Positions 1 to 7,732 are shown, counted from the first letter of the stretch. The stretch is 17,172 nt of DNA from Pelagihabitans sp037969055 (GCA_037969055.1 JBBKWR010000049.1:1-17172), one strand, 5' to 3'. Numbers and translations: made by a program. The notes: generated by a model not told the origin, from the sequence alone.

Positions 1-219
1 ATTAAAGTCCATGATTTTTAAAGTAAAAGGTATATATTTAAAAGGAGGTTTTGTTGAGGGCCGAACATGGTGAAAAAAAAGCGCAAAATCAATAGTGAAT
101 TCATTTTTTTTTTAGAATAATTGTTCACATATTTGTCCAACTTTGAAAGACAGGTATACTCCAACCTGATTTCAACCTACTTACAATAATACTAACCAAC
201 AATATAAGAGGACTTTAGA
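1..219. other. dnaA upstream region, no gene seen
   Basis: No convincing coding region is visible. One frame is open from the left edge to a stop near position 74 and could be the tail of a gene, but it is too short to judge. The region contains A and T runs around 71-80 and 104-113 and one sequence, TTGTTCACA at 121-129, that is one base off a DnaA-box consensus. I see no perfect TAnnTTTG promoter element; the nearest (CATATTTG at 128-135 and CAACTTTG at 138-145) each have one mismatch. Promoter elements for dnaA must lie here, but I cannot place them confidently. Confidence 0.5.
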
Positions 220-1644
220 ATGAGTGTTACTGCAAATTCCGTATGGAACAATTGTTTGGCTTTTATCAAAGATAATATCCAACCGCAGGCATTCAAAACA
301 TGGTTTGAGCCCATCAAACCGGTAAAGTTATCTGACAATGCCCTCAGTATACAGGTTCCCAGTAAATTTTTTTATGAATGGCTCGAAGAGCATTACGTGA
401 AGCTTTTGAAAGTTTCCCTAACCAAAGAATTGGGAGAAACAGCTAAGTTAGTTTACGTCATCAAAATGGAGAATACCTACGGCAACAGGGAACCGTTCAC
501 CGAAAAGATCCCCAGTTCCAACAGGGCCAGTATGCTTCCCCAGGAAATGGACGTTCCCATTAAATCAAAAAATCCAGAGTTAAAGAATCCTTTTGTAATT
601 CCAGGGATCCGTAATATCAAAATAGAATCGCAATTAAACGCTAACTATAACTTCGAAAATTTTTTGGAGGGCGATTCGAACCGCTTGGCACGTTCTGCCG
701 GAATGGCGGTCGCCAATAAACCAGGGGGTACCTCCTTTAATCCACTTTTGGTATTTGGAGGTGTAGGTTTGGGCAAAACACATTTGGCCCACGCCATTGG
801 CGTAGAGATCAAGGACAAATATCCAGAACGCACGGTACTTTATATTTCTGCAGAAAAGTTTACCCAACAATACATTGAATCGGTAAAGAAAAATACCCGC
901 AACGATTTTATTCATTTTTATCAGCTCATCGATGTGTTGATCATTGATGATGTACAGTTTCTATCTGGGAAATCCGGGACCCAAGATGTCTTCTTTCACA
1001 TTTTTAACCATTTGCACCAAAACGGAAAACAAGTTATCCTTACCTCGGACAAGGCACCTGTTGACATGCAGGATATTGAGCAAAGATTATTGTCGCGCTT
1101 TAAATGGGGCCTTTCGGCAGAATTACAAAATCCGGACTATGAGACCCGAATTTCAATTCTAAAGAACAAATTATACCGAGACGGTGTTGAAATGTCCGAT
1201 GATATTTTGGAGTACGTGGCCAAACACATCAAGACCAATATCCGAGAACTCGAAGGGGCCATAATTTCCTTGATCGCACAATCGTCGTTCAACAAGAAAG
1301 AGGTAACCCTGGAGTTGGCCCAACAAGTTGTGGAGAAATTTGTGAAAAATACGAAACGCGAAGTTTCTATAGATTATATTCAAAAAGTAGTTTCAGATTA
1401 TTTTGAAATGGATGTTGCGACCCTCCAATCAAAAACCCGCAAAAGACATATTGTACAGGCACGTCAATTGGCCATGTTCTTTGCCAAAAAGTTTACCAAG
1501 GCCTCCTTGGCCAGCATCGGTTCACAGATTGGCAAACGGGACCATGCCACTGTACTCCACGCATGTAAAACGGTAGACAACCTCGCAGAAACCGACAAGC
1601 AATTCAGAAAGTACATCGACGATCTTACCAAGAAATTTTCATAG
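220..1644 (+). CDS. dnaA: Chromosomal replication initiator protein DnaA
   Basis: DnaA is the AAA+ ATPase that binds DnaA boxes at the origin, oligomerises and melts DNA to start chromosome replication. The 474-residue length is normal. An N-terminal DnaA domain (about 5-75) is followed by a variable linker and the AAA+ domain. That domain has Walker A GGVGLGKTH (about 179-187), Walker B LIIDDVQF (about 239-246) and a sensor/arginine-finger region with EQRLLSRFKWG. The C-terminal domain carries the DnaA signature GKRDHATVLHACKTV (about 438-452), which contacts the DnaA box. The start follows AGAGGA by several bases and leaves the N-terminal domain complete. The next gene begins six bases after the stop, so dnaA heads a three-gene operon. 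No frameshift or unusual residue is seen. Confidence 0.98.
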   Translation: MSVTANSVWNNCLAFIKDNIQPQAFKTWFEPIKPVKLSDNALSIQVPSKFFYEWLEEHYVKLLKVSLTKELGETAKLVYVIKMENTYGNREPFTEKIPSSNRASMLPQEMDVPIKSKNPELKNPFVIPGIRNIKIESQLNANYNFENFLEGDSNRLARSAGMAVANKPGGTSFNPLLVFGGVGLGKTHLAHAIGVEIKDKYPERTVLYISAEKFTQQYIESVKKNTRNDFIHFYQLIDVLIIDDVQFLSGKSGTQDVFFHIFNHLHQNGKQVILTSDKAPVDMQDIEQRLLSRFKWGLSAELQNPDYETRISILKNKLYRDGVEMSDDILEYVAKHIKTNIRELEGAIISLIAQSSFNKKEVTLELAQQVVEKFVKNTKREVSIDYIQKVVSDYFEMDVATLQSKTRKRHIVQARQLAMFFAKKFTKASLASIGSQIGKRDHATVLHACKTVDNLAETDKQFRKYIDDLTKKFS

Positions 1645-1650
1645 CCCCAA

Positions 1651-2115
1651 ATGGCCACTAAAGTCTTAATGGTATGCCTTGGAAACATCTGTAGGTCACC
1701 ATTGGCCGAGGGATTACTCCAAAAAAAAGTGGATGCCGACCTAATTTTTGTCGATTCGGCAGGCACGGGAGGTTATCATATTGGGCACAAACCTGATGCA
1801 AGAAGTATCGCCATAGCAGCCAAGTATGGATTGGATATCGGCAACCAAATTTGTCGACAATTGAACCGTAATGATTTGCAAAAATTTGACCTTATCTATG
1901 CAATGGATAGGAACAATTATAACAATATCATTGCCTTAGCAGCAAATCAGATTGAAAAAGGGAAAGTAAGATTGCTCCTGGACGAGGTCGATATCGAAAT
2001 CAAAGAAGTGCCTGACCCTTATTATGATGGTGAAGATGGGTTTGAAAAAGCATATCAATTGATTGACTTGGCATGTTCGGCGATTGCTAAACGCTTGCAA
2101 CAATTTCATGAATAA
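1651..2115 (+). CDS. Low-molecular-weight protein tyrosine phosphatase
   Basis: This is a cytoplasmic cysteine-dependent phosphatase of the LMW-PTP/arsenate reductase fold. It is expected to remove phosphate from tyrosine residues of protein substrates that cannot be named from sequence. The P-loop CLGNICRS gives nucleophile Cys9 and Arg15 near the N terminus, as the family requires. The general acid is Asp122 in VPDPYYDG. At 154 residues it has the usual length and looks complete. It starts six bases after the dnaA stop and its TAA overlaps the next ATG by one base (TAATG), so it is probably cotranscribed with dnaA and translationally coupled to the methyltransferase. No tyrosine kinase gene lies in the window, so the in vivo substrate remains open. 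Confidence 0.93.
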   Translation: MATKVLMVCLGNICRSPLAEGLLQKKVDADLIFVDSAGTGGYHIGHKPDARSIAIAAKYGLDIGNQICRQLNRNDLQKFDLIYAMDRNNYNNIIALAANQIEKGKVRLLLDEVDIEIKEVPDPYYDGEDGFEKAYQLIDLACSAIAKRLQQFHE

Positions 2116-2837
2116 TGGCGGAAAGAGATCAAAAAATGGGAACCCTGTTTATGATACCTACCACGCTGGGCAACAACAACCCATTGGAGGTATTGCCCAT
2201 ATCTATCAAACAGACCATTGAAAATGTAAATTATTATATTGTCGAGAACGAAAAATCCGCAAGGCACTTTATCAAAAGTATTAGCCCGCGTAAATCCCAG
2301 CAGGATCTAAACCTCAGTGTGTTAAATAAGTATACCGAAGCAGCAGCCATCCCTACTTTCCTAATTCCATGTTTTGAAGGCAACGATGTAGGGATACTTT
2401 CAGAAGCCGGATGTCCCGGTATTGCAGATCCTGGGGCGGACGTTGCAAAATATGCCCATGAAAAAGGTATTCGGGTGGTCCCCTTGGTTGGTCCATCCTC
2501 GATTACAATGGCATTAATGGCAAGTGGTATGAACGGCCAACGATTCGCATTTAATGGGTATCTGCCTATTGAGAACAGTGAGAGGAGGTTGAGTTTGAAA
2601 AAAATTGAAAAACTGTCAAAGGATTTTGATCAGAGCCAAATATTTATTGAAACCCCTTATAGAAATGATAAGTTATTGGCAGAATTGTTGAAAATCCTTT
2701 CTGAAAAAACGCTTATTTGCATTGCCTGTGACATCACCTTACCTACAGAATATATTGCCACAAAAACGGTAAGAGAATGGAGAAACATCCCTTTGGATCT
2801 TCATAAAAGACCAACTATCTTTATTATTCAGGCTTAA
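2115..2837 (+). CDS. SAM-dependent methyltransferase, tetrapyrrole methylase/RsmI-like
   Basis: This belongs to the tetrapyrrole (corrin/porphyrin) methylase fold, whose RsmI branch 2'-O-methylates C1402 of 16S rRNA. Visible family motifs are ILSEAGCPGIADPG (about 94-107) and the glycine/serine segment PLVGPSSITMALMASG (about 123-138), which help form the SAM pocket. The protein has 240 residues, whereas RsmI as known from E. coli has about 286. The C-terminal RsmI helical domain appears absent, so the exact target is unsure. The first residues are also not typical: the conserved strand begins at MGTLFMIPTTLGN, so Met8 is an alternative start. The chosen ATG overlaps the stop of the phosphatase gene, which favours it. 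It is the last gene of the dnaA operon. Confidence 0.85.
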   Translation: MAERDQKMGTLFMIPTTLGNNNPLEVLPISIKQTIENVNYYIVENEKSARHFIKSISPRKSQQDLNLSVLNKYTEAAAIPTFLIPCFEGNDVGILSEAGCPGIADPGADVAKYAHEKGIRVVPLVGPSSITMALMASGMNGQRFAFNGYLPIENSERRLSLKKIEKLSKDFDQSQIFIETPYRNDKLLAELLKILSEKTLICIACDITLPTEYIATKTVREWRNIPLDLHKRPTIFIIQA

Positions 2838-2864
2838 CTTGCCTTCTCATTCAGATAAAATAAT

Positions 2865-2892
2865 AGGCCCTGACTGGTTCTAGAAAGGGCCT
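2865..2892. terminator. Bidirectional hairpin between convergent genes
   Basis: AGGCCCT (2865-2871) and AGGGCCT (2886-2892) form a perfect 7-bp stem around a 14-base loop. It lies 27 bases after the methyltransferase stop and about 80 bases beyond the stop of the minus-strand gene. On the minus strand it is followed by the T-rich ATTATTTTATCT; on the plus strand the following sequence is only mildly T-rich. It probably serves mainly the minus-strand unit. Confidence 0.55.
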
Positions 2893-2972
2893 GTTAAATT
2901 CTCGTGAAGGATTCCGAAAGATAATAGGAAGCCATTACTAATGCTGGAGGTTATAACCTTCCATACATGCTC

Positions 2973-3602
2973 CTAAACTTTTGGATTTCGCATAGGGGAT
3001 ACGTGGGATAGGTCATATCCTGAAAATTTCCTAATATACATTGAAATCGTTGTTCCGTACAAATCAGTAACATCCATTTGACCCCAAGAACGAAGGTATT
3101 TCTTAACGTTGCCAGGCCCAGCCAAATGAGCTGCTGCCATTAAGCCCGACTCGGTTATCTCAACACCGCCTATAAACTTTCCCACAAATCTTTCGATATC
3201 TTTTCTGAGGATCCACATATTACGGGACGTGTTGGTATAAAAGGCTTTTTCCTGCAATTCAGGGTCGTTGAGGAAGTTTGTCGTATTGGAAACTCCGACC
3301 AGATGCAAAGTGCCTACACCAAACTGGTATTTTCCCAAATATCCCAAAGTATTGGTTTTGGAATAATCTCCTTGGGACTCTTTAAAGGCTAGTGCCTCTT
3401 TAAATCCAATATAGGAACTGCCTAAAAAAGGAGGTGCGACCAGGGTCGCACAAAAAACTATATTTTTCTTAGGGTAAATTACTTCTAGAGGTCCATTTAC
3501 CCGTAGGTTTTCCGGAACCCTGACTTTTGACGCCCTAAAATTGAAGCTCATTAAGATAAGCAGCGCCAGTAAGGAACTAAAAAAGATGATACATTTTCTC
3601 AT
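2973..3602 (-). CDS. Exported lysozyme-like (SLT-type) protein, putative
   Basis: This 209-residue protein has an N-terminal hydrophobic segment (about 4-20) after MRK, fitting a signal peptide. The mature part carries ALAFKESQGDY (about 70-80) and TNTLGYLGKYQFG (about 83-95). A glutamate followed by Ser, then a Gly-Tyr-Gly-Lys-Tyr-Gln-Phe-Gly run, resembles the catalytic region of lysozyme/soluble lytic transglycosylase folds. Glu75 would be the candidate catalytic residue. MAAAHLAGPGNVKKYL (about 155-170) fits the later helices of that fold. Similar flavobacterial proteins tend to be labelled peptidoglycan-binding or LysM, but I see no LysM repeat. It has its own promoter and follows mltG on the same strand, consistent with a wall role. 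Enzymatic activity is inference; substrate and localisation are untested. Confidence 0.6.
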   Translation of the reverse strand: MRKCIIFFSSLLALLILMSFNFRASKVRVPENLRVNGPLEVIYPKKNIVFCATLVAPPFLGSSYIGFKEALAFKESQGDYSKTNTLGYLGKYQFGVGTLHLVGVSNTTNFLNDPELQEKAFYTNTSRNMWILRKDIERFVGKFIGGVEITESGLMAAAHLAGPGNVKKYLRSWGQMDVTDLYGTTISMYIRKFSGYDLSHVSPMRNPKV

Positions 3603-3658
3603 ATCTTTTTTTTCTTAAGACTTAAGACCGAAAAAAGGTCTGCTTAAATTTCATACGT

Positions 3659-3666
3659 CAAAGATA
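3659..3666 (-). promoter_or_regulatory. Bacteroidota -7 promoter element (TATCTTTG)
   Basis: Read on the minus strand this is TATCTTTG, a perfect match to the TAnnTTTG -7 element of Bacteroidota primary-sigma promoters. It lies 57 bases upstream of the lysozyme-like gene's ATG. No TTG is found at the expected -33 spacing. The predicted 5' leader contains a small hairpin, AGACC/GGTCT (3625-3641). Confidence 0.6.
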
Positions 3667-3701
3667 CGTTTGCATTTAACCCACGGATGGCAACAATTCG
3701 T

Positions 3702-3748
3702 TAAAAAAAGCCAATTTTAGTTAACATGTGCCAAAATATGGATTAACT
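3702..3748 (-). terminator. Possible mltG terminator
   Basis: Directly after the mltG stop, minus-strand AGTTAA (complement of 3743-3748) can pair with TTAACT (complement of 3719-3724), extended by ATG/CAT after a two-base bulge. A run of seven T (complement of 3702-3708) follows nine bases later. The gap before the T run makes this a weak terminator candidate. Confidence 0.3.
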
Positions 3749-3750
3749 GC

Positions 3751-4794
3751 CTATCTATTAATGCCTTGCTTATTGATCCATCGGATATATTGCTCCTTAT
3801 TTCGGTTGTGTTGCACAAGAGACTTGGCAAACATATGGTATCCAAAATTTTCAACATTGGCCACCATATATAAATAATCATGGGTTTCAGGGTTTAAAAC
3901 CGCCTCGATGGCAGAAATATCAGGCATGGTTATGGGTCCTGGTGGCAGCCCCCCATATTTATAGGTATTGTACTTTGAATCCAATTCAAGGTCTTTATAC
4001 AATACTCTCTTTATTATTGTATCGAAATTATGGCTTTGTTGCTTCACCGCAAAAATAACGGTTGGATCTGCTTGTAATGCCATATGCCCCTTTAATCTGT
4101 TTAAATATAGTCCTGCTACTTTTGGTCGCTCATCTGCCTTGGCAGTTTCCTTATGCACTATGGAAGCCAGTGTAATGGCCTCAGAAGGGGTCAGGCCTTG
4201 TACCTTGGCCTTCGATACCCGAACCTCCGTCCAATATCTTTTGTATTCCTGCAGCATCCTATCCCTAAACTTTTCTGCGGAGGTATTCCAAAAAAATTCA
4301 TAACTGTTGGGAAGGTAAGGAACAATTTCAGTGGCCGCATCTAAGCCATTGGATTTTAGAAAACCAGGATCCTTCATCGCCTTGAGCAGCGAGAGGCTAT
4401 CGGCCTCAATCTGAGCAGCTATTCGGCCTGCTAAATTTTCTACTCTTTCTTGATTGTTGAAGGAAACTTTTATAGGGATATTGTTGCTGCGTAGGGAGTT
4501 TATGATATCGTTATTGTTCATTCCCTCTCTAATCCCATATTTCCCCGCTTTTATATTGTTGACATAACCCTTTCTCTGGGCCAATTGCTCAAAAGTGGTA
4601 AGGTTGTCCAAGAGAGGCTCCAAAATAATTTTAACTGTGTTAAAGTCGGCATCTGAAGGTATGTACACAACGGCCCGATCATTGTTGAGCTTGGTGTTGG
4701 GGGTAAAAATAACATGATAGACCTTATAGGCAAATACGCTCCCTATGACCAAACCTATTCCAATAATGAGCAATACTATTTTTTTGATATACAT
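3751..4794 (-). CDS. mltG: Endolytic transglycosylase MltG (YceG-like)
   Basis: MltG is an inner-membrane lytic transglycosylase that cuts nascent peptidoglycan strands and is thought to set glycan length. An N-terminal membrane anchor (about 5-28) is followed by a LysM-like subdomain and the YceG catalytic domain. The signature LTLASIV-type segment reads ITLASIVHKETAKADERPKV, and Glu216 corresponds to the catalytic glutamate of the family (E218 in E. coli). The conserved ALQADPTVIFAV and YGGLPPGPI segments follow. The length of 347 residues is normal. Its ATG overlaps the TAA of the upstream acetyltransferase gene by one base, so the two are translationally coupled in the dapF operon. Another probable wall-active gene lies immediately downstream. 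Confidence 0.95.
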   Translation of the reverse strand: MYIKKIVLLIIGIGLVIGSVFAYKVYHVIFTPNTKLNNDRAVVYIPSDADFNTVKIILEPLLDNLTTFEQLAQRKGYVNNIKAGKYGIREGMNNNDIINSLRSNNIPIKVSFNNQERVENLAGRIAAQIEADSLSLLKAMKDPGFLKSNGLDAATEIVPYLPNSYEFFWNTSAEKFRDRMLQEYKRYWTEVRVSKAKVQGLTPSEAITLASIVHKETAKADERPKVAGLYLNRLKGHMALQADPTVIFAVKQQSHNFDTIIKRVLYKDLELDSKYNTYKYGGLPPGPITMPDISAIEAVLNPETHDYLYMVANVENFGYHMFAKSLVQHNRNKEQYIRWINKQGINR

Positions 4795-5318
4795 TAGGTG
4801 CGTATTTTTTGAAACAATATTTCATCTTTAAAACTACCATTCGACAAAATCCAATCTTTTTTAACACCCACTTCAATAAATCCCATTTTTTTAAACAAAT
4901 GGATACTGGGAGCATTTTCTGTACCTACATTGGCATATAATTGTCTCAGCTCCAAACTCGAAAAGGCATACTCCTGCAGCAGCCCTATGGCCTCCCCTCC
5001 TGCCCCTTTATTTCGATGCGAATTCGATAGTACTACAATACCGATTCCGGCCCTTCGATTTTTAGGATCAAAGTCGAATAAATCGATCAGCCCGATGGTC
5101 TCCTTCTTATTCGTAGCAATCGCAAGGCGCAATTGTTTAACATCGTAAATATCACGATGCGCATTTTGAAGGTATTGCCGAAGCACATCTTTAGAATATG
5201 GCGTCACGGTTCCACTGATCTCCCATATTTCATTATTATTTTCCAACTCATAAAGAAAATCGAGGTCTTCTGGTTCCAGTGCCCTGAGGCTAATATGTTT
5301 TCCTTTTAGTGCTTGCAT
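4794..5318 (-). CDS. GNAT acetyltransferase, RimJ/RimL/SpeG-like
   Basis: This is a 174-residue GCN5-related N-acetyltransferase that uses acetyl-CoA. It starts with the typical ISLRALEPEDLDFLYELE segment. Acetyl-CoA binding motif A lies at IGIVVLSNSHRNKGAGGEAI (about 92-111), with the R-x-K-G-A-G-G pyrophosphate loop. The C-terminal ENAPSIHLFKKMGFIEVG is the usual motif B region. This subgroup includes ribosomal-protein and polyamine acetyltransferases as well as enzymes of unknown target, so the substrate cannot be assigned. The first 13 bases overlap the end of dapF and the stop overlaps the mltG start, so it sits in the middle of a compact operon with cell-wall genes. Confidence 0.88.
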   Translation of the reverse strand: MQALKGKHISLRALEPEDLDFLYELENNNEIWEISGTVTPYSKDVLRQYLQNAHRDIYDVKQLRLAIATNKKETIGLIDLFDFDPKNRRAGIGIVVLSNSHRNKGAGGEAIGLLQEYAFSSLELRQLYANVGTENAPSIHLFKKMGFIEVGVKKDWILSNGSFKDEILFQKIRT

Positions 5319-6091
5319 TCAATTTCTCCCTTAAAGACAAGCGCTGCAGGTCCGATCAGATATACATTTTTATAACCTCCCGTATCCTGGTCAAAAGTGA
5401 CTTCCAAGTCGCCACCCAACGCGTGTACAGTAACCTTGTTGGCGCGGGTGGCGCGGGTATGGTGCATGGCCAACGCAACAGCGGTCACACCAGTTCCACA
5501 AGACAACGTTTCATCTTCGACCCCCCTTTCATAAGTTCGTACTGAAAAGCTTTCTGTACCATTCAACTCAACAAAGTTAATATTGCTCCCTTTTTTTCCA
5601 TAAAGTCCGTAGCGCAGCTTAGCTCCTTCCTTTTTTACCTTAAAGTCCTTTAATTTTTTTACGACTTGTACGTGATGGGGCGAACCTGTATCTAAAAAAG
5701 TGTAGTTCGATTTCTGCTTGATGATGGTTACATCCCGCATTTGTAGCCGTATGATATTATTCCTGTCAATTATCGCTTCATGCAATCCATCCGCCGCATT
5801 AAAGGTGGCGCTTTTAGATATTATTCCCAAGTGCTTTGCAAAGGCAACAATGCATCTACCGCCATTGCCACACATACTTCCTGGCCTTCCATCCGAATTA
5901 TAATAGTCCATATTAAAATCAACTGCCTTGTCGTTTTCCAACAAAATCAATCCATCGGCTCCAATACCAAAACGTCGATCACATAAATGGGCTATTAGGT
6001 CGTAATCATCCTTAGGAAAAATATCCTTCCTATTATCGACCAATATAAAGTCGTTTCCTGTACCCTGATATTTATAGAACTGAAGTAACAT
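5306..6091 (-). CDS. dapF: Diaminopimelate epimerase
   Basis: DapF converts LL- to meso-diaminopimelate, the precursor of lysine and of the peptidoglycan cross-linking residue. It is cofactor-independent and uses two cysteines. Both are visible: Cys74 in SMCGNGGRC and Cys198 in ETLSCGTGVTAVA. TGNDFILVDNR (11-21) and the NSDGRPGSMCGN loop are typical substrate contacts. The length of 261 residues is at the short end of the family but complete. It is the first gene of the dapF-GNAT-mltG operon, with a perfect -7 element 17 bases upstream. It is divergent from the htrA gene and shares its regulatory interval. Confidence 0.97.
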   Translation of the reverse strand: MLLQFYKYQGTGNDFILVDNRKDIFPKDDYDLIAHLCDRRFGIGADGLILLENDKAVDFNMDYYNSDGRPGSMCGNGGRCIVAFAKHLGIISKSATFNAADGLHEAIIDRNNIIRLQMRDVTIIKQKSNYTFLDTGSPHHVQVVKKLKDFKVKKEGAKLRYGLYGKKGSNINFVELNGTESFSVRTYERGVEDETLSCGTGVTAVALAMHHTRATRANKVTVHALGGDLEVTFDQDTGGYKNVYLIGPAALVFKGEIECKH

Positions 6092-6107
6092 GGCGCATTT
6101 TGAACTG

Positions 6108-6115
6108 CAAAGATA
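6108..6115 (-). promoter_or_regulatory. dapF operon -7 promoter element (TATCTTTG)
   Basis: On the minus strand this reads TATCTTTGC, a perfect TAnnTTTG -7 element just upstream of the dapF ATG. The implied 5' leader is only about 10-13 bases, so translation would rely on little upstream mRNA. No TTG occurs at the ideal -33 spacing. Confidence 0.65.
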
Positions 6116-6123
6116 GGACTTTA

Positions 6124-6158
6124 TTTAACGAATAATTAGCCGTTAAAAAGTCGTTAAA
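6124..6158. promoter_or_regulatory. Three CGTTAAA heptamers, putative operator
   Basis: TTTAACG (6124-6130) is the inverse of CGTTAAA, which occurs again at 6141-6147 and 6152-6158. The last two are exactly 11 bp apart, one helical turn. The first two form a dyad with a 10-base centre. The cluster lies between the minus-strand dapF promoter and the plus-strand htrA start, suggesting a site for a dimeric or cooperative regulator. No binding protein can be named. Confidence 0.4.
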
Positions 6159-6222
6159 CTCCCGAATAAAAAAAGGAAATCGCTTAATTTTACACTATAA
6201 AAATCAAAATTCAATTTCTACT

Positions 6223-7620
6223 ATGAAAAAAATTGGCAGTTTATTATTGGTCTCGGTTTTTGCGGGAGCGATTACCTTGGGGGCCTATAAACTTTTTATT
6301 GAGAATCCTAACTACGCTATCATTAGTGATGCGAACGGGGCGACTACGTTCAGCACAAGTTATGCGCCAACCAACCCAAGGGGATCCGGTATTAATGAAG
6401 TTGATTTTACCAGTGCCGCGGAAAAAACCGTAAATGCAGTGGTACACGTTAAAAATTTGACCATAAACTCGAGTCCGACCAGCTTCATGGACTTTATTTA
6501 TGGTTCTGGGGGAAGACAAGTTCCACAAGTGGGATCTGGTTCTGGGGTCATCATTTCAGCAGATGGCCATATCGTTACTAACAACCACGTCATTGCCAAT
6601 GCGACCCAATTGCAGGTAACCCTTAACAATAATAAAACCTACAAAGCAGAGGTAGTGGGTTCGGATCCAAATACAGATATAGCACTCATAAAAATTGATG
6701 CAGACGAAAAATTACCCTATATAAGTTTTGGGGATTCCGACAATACTAAAATAGGGGAATGGGTATTGGCCGTCGGCAATCCATTTAACCTTACTTCCAC
6801 AGTTACTGCAGGAATCGTAAGTGCCAAAGCAAGGGACTTGGGCATGGGCAGAAACCAATCCTTCATACAGACCGATGCTGCTGTGAATCCAGGGAACAGC
6901 GGTGGCGCCTTGGTCAACACAAATGGGGACCTTGTCGGAATAAACACTGCCATTAGCTCCCAAACAGGGTCTTATGTAGGATACTCCTTCGCTGTACCCA
7001 GCAATATTGCCAAAAAGGTGGTTGAGGATATTTCTGAATACGGAAATGTTTTGAAAGGCTACCTTGGGATTACATATCCTAGAATGGACACGCCTTATGC
7101 TCTGGAAAACAAATTAAACGAAATTGAAGGTGTATATATTGGTGGTATTGAGGAAGACTCTGGAGCAGAACTTGCTGGCTTGAAACAGGGTGATGTCATA
7201 AAGATGGTGGACAAGTTAAAAGTTAAAAAATCTCCGGACCTTACTGGGTATCTTTCTACAAAAAGGCCTGGCGATAAAATTGAAGTGACCATAGACCGCA
7301 GTGGGGAACAAATGATACTGCCCGTTACGCTGACTGAACTTCAAATGGTGGAATTACCAGTAATGGACCTGACGGTAAAAAACCTCACAGATGCAGATCG
7401 TAAAAAATTTAAGACTAAGAAAGGCGTCAAGATAGTTGAAGTACCGGAATCCTATAGAGGATATGGGTTGTATGGAAAAGTACTGATCGCCGTTGACGAT
7501 AATGAAATAGACAACGTACAGGATGCCAAGGTACTCTTTGGACAAATTTCAAAATACAGCAAAACCAGCATTACCATGCTCAATGAGAAAGGCGAGCGGG
7601 AACGGCTTATTTTTCAATAA
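6223..7620 (+). CDS. HtrA/Deg family periplasmic serine protease (Do-like)
   Basis: This is an envelope quality-control protease and chaperone of the DegP/DegQ/DegS group. The N terminus, MKKIGSLLLVSVFAGAITLG, is a signal peptide or membrane anchor. The trypsin-like domain carries the full triad: His122 in VTNNHVIAN, Asp152 in NTDIALIKID, and Ser226 in NPGNSGGAL. Two PDZ-type regions follow, one clear (about 278-375, with VYIGGIEEDSGAELAGLKQGD) and one more divergent (about 385-465). The length of 465 residues matches two-PDZ members, so DegP/DegQ fits better than single-PDZ DegS. It is a single-gene unit with a strong terminator after it. The upstream TAATTTTA (6185-6192) is one base off the -7 consensus, and nearby CGTTAAA repeats hint at regulation, possibly by envelope stress. 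Confidence 0.95.
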   Translation: MKKIGSLLLVSVFAGAITLGAYKLFIENPNYAIISDANGATTFSTSYAPTNPRGSGINEVDFTSAAEKTVNAVVHVKNLTINSSPTSFMDFIYGSGGRQVPQVGSGSGVIISADGHIVTNNHVIANATQLQVTLNNNKTYKAEVVGSDPNTDIALIKIDADEKLPYISFGDSDNTKIGEWVLAVGNPFNLTSTVTAGIVSAKARDLGMGRNQSFIQTDAAVNPGNSGGALVNTNGDLVGINTAISSQTGSYVGYSFAVPSNIAKKVVEDISEYGNVLKGYLGITYPRMDTPYALENKLNEIEGVYIGGIEEDSGAELAGLKQGDVIKMVDKLKVKKSPDLTGYLSTKRPGDKIEVTIDRSGEQMILPVTLTELQMVELPVMDLTVKNLTDADRKKFKTKKGVKIVEVPESYRGYGLYGKVLIAVDDNEIDNVQDAKVLFGQISKYSKTSITMLNEKGERERLIFQ

Positions 7621-7640
7621 ATAGGCAATGTAGTACAGGG

Positions 7641-7662
7641 CGCCCCAAATGGGGCGTTTTTT
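7641..7662 (+). terminator. Intrinsic terminator after htrA
   Basis: CGCCCC (7641-7646), loop AAAT, GGGGCG (7651-7656) and six T form a compact GC-rich terminator 20 bases after the protease stop. Confidence 0.93.
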
Positions 7663-7699
7663 ATTTGTCAATTTTCTAACAAAAGAGGTTTCAATTCGA

Positions 7700-7707
7700 T
7701 AATTTTG
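7700..7707 (+). promoter_or_regulatory. GAPDH gene -7 promoter element (TAATTTTG)
   Basis: TAATTTTGC is a perfect TAnnTTTG element 25 bases upstream of the GAPDH ATG and downstream of the htrA terminator. The gene therefore probably has its own transcript. No TTG occurs at the expected -33 position. Confidence 0.6.
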
Positions 7708-7732
7708 CAACAATTAATAATTAAATTTTTTC

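Noticed and set aside
121..129. TTGTTCACA as a DnaA box and evidence of the replication origin
   Set aside because: A single site with one mismatch is not a DnaA-box cluster, and no repeat array or AT-rich unwinding module is evident. The origin cannot be placed here from this window.
634..915. Minus-strand open frames inside dnaA
   Set aside because: They lie wholly opposite a highly conserved gene, have no family likeness and are shadow frames.
3625..3641. AGACC/GGTCT hairpin in the leader of the lysozyme-like gene as a riboswitch or terminator
   Set aside because: The stem is only 5 bp, with no U tract after it on the minus strand and no recognisable aptamer; probably incidental.
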